Source: Eubacterium sp.
Lineage (GTDB): Bacteria; Bacillota; Clostridia; Oscillospirales; Acutalibacteraceae
Direction of reading: 5' to 3'
Assembly (NCBI GenBank): GCA_017445905.1
Contig: JAFSRX010000052.1
Location: 1-64,000 of the forward strand
Length of the DNA: 64,000 bases
Notes under the pieces: generated by a model
The model's input: the letters and a program-made list of their open reading frames with translations, nothing else
Told to the model about the DNA's origin: nothing
Database searches by the model: none
Position numbers and translations under genes: made by a program
Part shown: piece after piece, positions 61,757-64,000 of the stretch
Numbering within the stretch: the stretch's first letter is position 1
Layout: each line of letters opens with the position of its first letter

Positions 61757-63000
61757 AAATGAATATGATTATCGGTCAATCCGGCGGACCGACCTCGGTT
61801 ATCAATTCAAGCCTTGCGGGTGCGATCGAATACGCAATAAACAGCGAGATTATCGGAAATGTTTATGGAATGATAAACGGTATTGAGGGACTTTTGGAGG
61901 ATAATGTTATTTGCTTATCCGATATGTTTTCCCAGATGCCCCAGGAAATTCACCGCCTTAAGCATTCTCCTGCGATGTTCCTTGGCTCGTGCAGATATAA
62001 ACTCAGCCATACCGAAGAGGAATACGACAGACTTTTTGAAATACTCAATAAATACCATATCGGATATTTTGTTTATATCGGCGGAAACGATTCAATGGAT
62101 ACTGTTGAAAAGCTTTCGCGCTACACAGAGGAAAACGGTATTGATATAAAAATTGTCGGTATTCCGAAAACCATTGATAACGATTTAGTCGGAATAGACC
62201 ACTCACCGGGCTTTGGCTCAGCTGCAAAATATATTGCAACCTGCGTTCGTGAGGTTGCGTATGATACGAGCATCTATTCAATCAAGAGCGTTCATATTAT
62301 TGAGGCAATGGGAAGGAATGCCGGCTGGCTCACCGCTGCATCGGTTCTTGCGAGAGCTGAATATATGCCTGCGCCCCACCTCATCTATCTTCCCGAAGTT
62401 CCATTTTCAGTTGAGCAGTTTATCTCTGATGTTAAAAAGAAGCTCGAGGAATATAACTCGGTTATCGTTGTTGTCAGCGAAGGTATCAGGGATAAAAACG
62501 GAGAATATATCTCTGCCAACAGCGCAACTGATGCCGATCAGTTCGGACATGCAAGATTAAGCGGTGCTGCTGCATATCTTAAAACTGTTGTTGAAGAGGA
62601 AATCGGATGTAAGGTGCGCGCGCTTGAGCCGAGCGTTCTTCAGAGAAGCGCAGGGCATATTATTTCTCAGACGGATGTCAACGAAGCATTCAACCTCGGA
62701 ACAGTTGCCGCAAGAGCTGCTGAAGAAGGAAAAACAGGCGTTTTTGCAACGCTCAAAAGAACTTCAAATAAGCCTTATACCGTTCAGTATGGGGTTGAGG
62801 ATGTTAAGGTTATTGCCAATCAGGAAAATAAGGTTCCAAGAGATTTTATCAGCAAAGAAGGTAACGATGTTACTCAAAAAATGATAACCTATCTCAGACC
62901 GCTTATTCGAGGAGTTGCCCAAACTCCTTTCAGAAACGGACTTCCCGATTACATAGATATCCGCCATCTTGATGTCAGAGAACAGAAGTACAGAAACTAA
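61753..63000 (+). CDS. pfp: 6-phosphofructokinase, probably pyrophosphate-dependent
   Basis: 415 aa, longer than the 320-aa ATP enzyme. The N-terminus GQSGGPTSVINSSLAGAI is typical. Two diagnostic positions point to PPi: G110-G-N-D-S114 has Asp where ATP enzymes have Gly, and P138-K-T-I-D142 has Lys where they have Gly (PGTIDND). MGRNAGWLTA is the substrate loop. It would phosphorylate fructose 6-phosphate reversibly with PPi. The ATGA overlap with the phospholipase-like gene couples their translation. Confidence 0.9.
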   Translation: MKMNMIIGQSGGPTSVINSSLAGAIEYAINSEIIGNVYGMINGIEGLLEDNVICLSDMFSQMPQEIHRLKHSPAMFLGSCRYKLSHTEEEYDRLFEILNKYHIGYFVYIGGNDSMDTVEKLSRYTEENGIDIKIVGIPKTIDNDLVGIDHSPGFGSAAKYIATCVREVAYDTSIYSIKSVHIIEAMGRNAGWLTAASVLARAEYMPAPHLIYLPEVPFSVEQFISDVKKKLEEYNSVIVVVSEGIRDKNGEYISANSATDADQFGHARLSGAAAYLKTVVEEEIGCKVRALEPSVLQRSAGHIISQTDVNEAFNLGTVAARAAEEGKTGVFATLKRTSNKPYTVQYGVEDVKVIANQENKVPRDFISKEGNDVTQKMITYLRPLIRGVAQTPFRNGLPDYIDIRHLDVREQKYRN

Positions 63001-63009
63001 GGTGAATTT

Positions 63010-63942
63010 ATGTTTTACAGAATTGATGAAAAAATCACTCCTGTTAAATTTGAAGATATTGATGAAAGCTTCATAACGGCGGGCTTTGTCAGTCCGCAGG
63101 AGCTAATGGATATCGGAGAGAGCCTCGGATTTTCCAAAGCAACAATTGATTCCTGCCAGAAGGCTAACAAGTATTTCAGAAGTGAGGTTCAGATTCACGA
63201 TAGCTATCTTTTCACGGAGCTGAGAATCGCAAACCCAAACAGGATCAATGAGTATGATTTCTTTGCATTATATGTCAAAAAGAATCTTGTTATCGTTGTT
63301 GATGTTGAAGACTATGATTCTTCAACAAAAAACAAATTCCTCGACGCGCTTAAAAAGTATCCGATAACCGGTCTTTCATCCGAAAAACTGATTTCATCAT
63401 TTATTGACACGCTTGTTGCAAATGATTTCAGATATATTGAGAAAAAAGGAATAGAAATAACTCAGCTTGAAGAAGAGGTTATTAAGGATAATGTTGAGGA
63501 TGATTTCTCATTGGAGCTTCTGCAGCTTAAAAAGGAGCTTCAGACAATGCACAACTATTATGAACAGCTTCTTGATATAACCGATGCAATTGAGGAAAAC
63601 GAAAACGAGCTTTTCAACGAAGATAATCTGATTTATATAACAAATGTTGTAAACAAGATTTCGCGTTTGAGAGAGGATATTGATTCGCTGAGAGATTCAA
63701 TTAATCATCTTCAGGATGCGTATTCCTCATCGCTTGATATCAAACTCAATAATGTTATGAAGCGCTTCACTGTTATAACAAGCATTTTCTTCCCGCTGAC
63801 TCTTATTGTCGGATGGTATGGAATGAATTTTCAGTCGATGCCTGAATTTGCATGGAAATACGGATATGTGTTTGTTATTACACTATCGGTTATAATCGTT
63901 TTATTGCTTATGATAATCGGCAAAAAGAAAAAATGGTATTGA
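63010..63942 (+). CDS. corA: CorA-family divalent cation transporter
   Basis: 310 aa. A soluble N-terminal domain and a long helix with coiled-coil character (about 165-245) lead to two C-terminal membrane helices. The signature YGMNFQSMPEF lies between them and forms the pore entry. It probably moves Mg2+ or a related ion; ion choice cannot be read here. It follows the PFK gene by 9 bp, and Mg2+ is a PFK cofactor, which may or may not be relevant. Confidence 0.9.
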   Translation: MFYRIDEKITPVKFEDIDESFITAGFVSPQELMDIGESLGFSKATIDSCQKANKYFRSEVQIHDSYLFTELRIANPNRINEYDFFALYVKKNLVIVVDVEDYDSSTKNKFLDALKKYPITGLSSEKLISSFIDTLVANDFRYIEKKGIEITQLEEEVIKDNVEDDFSLELLQLKKELQTMHNYYEQLLDITDAIEENENELFNEDNLIYITNVVNKISRLREDIDSLRDSINHLQDAYSSSLDIKLNNVMKRFTVITSIFFPLTLIVGWYGMNFQSMPEFAWKYGYVFVITLSVIIVLLLMIIGKKKKWY

Positions 63943-63944
63943 TA

Positions 63945-64000
63945 ATGACTAAAGAAAACTACCGGCTTATTGAGGGCTATATGCTCTCGTGTATGGATAA
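63945..64000 (+). CDS. Start of a further gene, cut by the window edge
   Basis: The frame begins ATG at 63945, 2 bp after the corA stop, and reads MTKENYRLIEGYMLSCMD before the window ends. The N-terminus resembles those of small HD-domain phosphohydrolases, but 18 residues are too few to assign a family. It probably belongs to the same operon. Confidence 0.45.
   Translation, partial: MTKENYRLIEGYMLSCMD

Noticed and set aside
1..64000. tRNA, rRNA, tmRNA, prophage or intact IS elements
   Set aside because: No CCA-ending cloverleaf, rRNA block, integrase, transposase or phage structural gene was recognised on either strand by reading; a tRNAscan or ISfinder search would settle this.

Overview
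The window looks like chromosomal DNA of a low-GC Gram-positive anaerobe of the class Clostridia, most likely near the Ruminococcaceae/Oscillospiraceae. This rests on gene content: RNase Y, a T-box leader, an MreBCD/PBP2 block, BspA-type leucine-rich surface proteins, a pyrophosphate-type phosphofructokinase, consensus TTGACA/TATAAT promoters, AGGAGG ribosome sites and palindromic intergenic repeats. The species cannot be named from sequence alone. No rRNA, tRNA, CRISPR array, prophage or intact insertion sequence was seen.

Region 1 (about 160-16400, all minus strand) is one exopolysaccharide operon of 15 genes read right to left from a near-perfect promoter at 16389-16417. It contains a Wzz-type chain-length protein, a CpsD-type kinase, the initiating sugar transferase, three GT4 and one GT2 glycosyltransferases, an acyltransferase, a radical SAM/SPASM protein, a Wzy-like polymerase, a GT32-like transferase, a sulfatase-fold enzyme, a Wzx flippase, a DUF115 protein and a CMP-sugar synthetase. 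RNase Y lies upstream on the same strand with its own promoter and terminator.

Region 2 (18300-37240) is housekeeping. It holds a TrpXYZ-like ABC importer, trmL-dusB, a PRTase-like protein, a T-box-controlled leuAB pair, a minus-strand operon (RING/DUF2628 protein, galU, CPBP protease, tadA), prfB, a PdaA-like deacetylase and mreBCD-mrdA for cell elongation. Region 3 (37300-43730) holds mgsA, hisS, aspS, yfbR and a GH38-like enzyme.

Region 4 (43720-50150) is more accessory in character. It has an ATPase/STAS-like gene pair that looks like one gene split by a frameshift, an isolated promoter-structured RNA-terminator unit, a D-hydroxyacid dehydrogenase, an XRE regulator, a short orphan ORF and guaA. 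Region 5 (50150-58700) has a hairpin array followed by three tandem BspA-like secreted proteins with nearly identical C-termini, divergent from a small ribbon-helix-helix gene. Region 6 (58690-59380) is almost 700 bp of nested inverted repeats, including a tandem pair of elements whose stems differ by compensating changes. Region 7 (59380-64000) has a PHP metallohydrolase and its partner, then a PI-PLC-like protein, PPi-phosphofructokinase, CorA and the start of one more gene.

The observations most worth following up are the covarying tandem element at 58994-59249, the ATATCGC-spaced hairpin array at 50185-50285, the orphan RNA at about 45100-45263, and the split ATPase/DUF4325 gene at 43720-44987.
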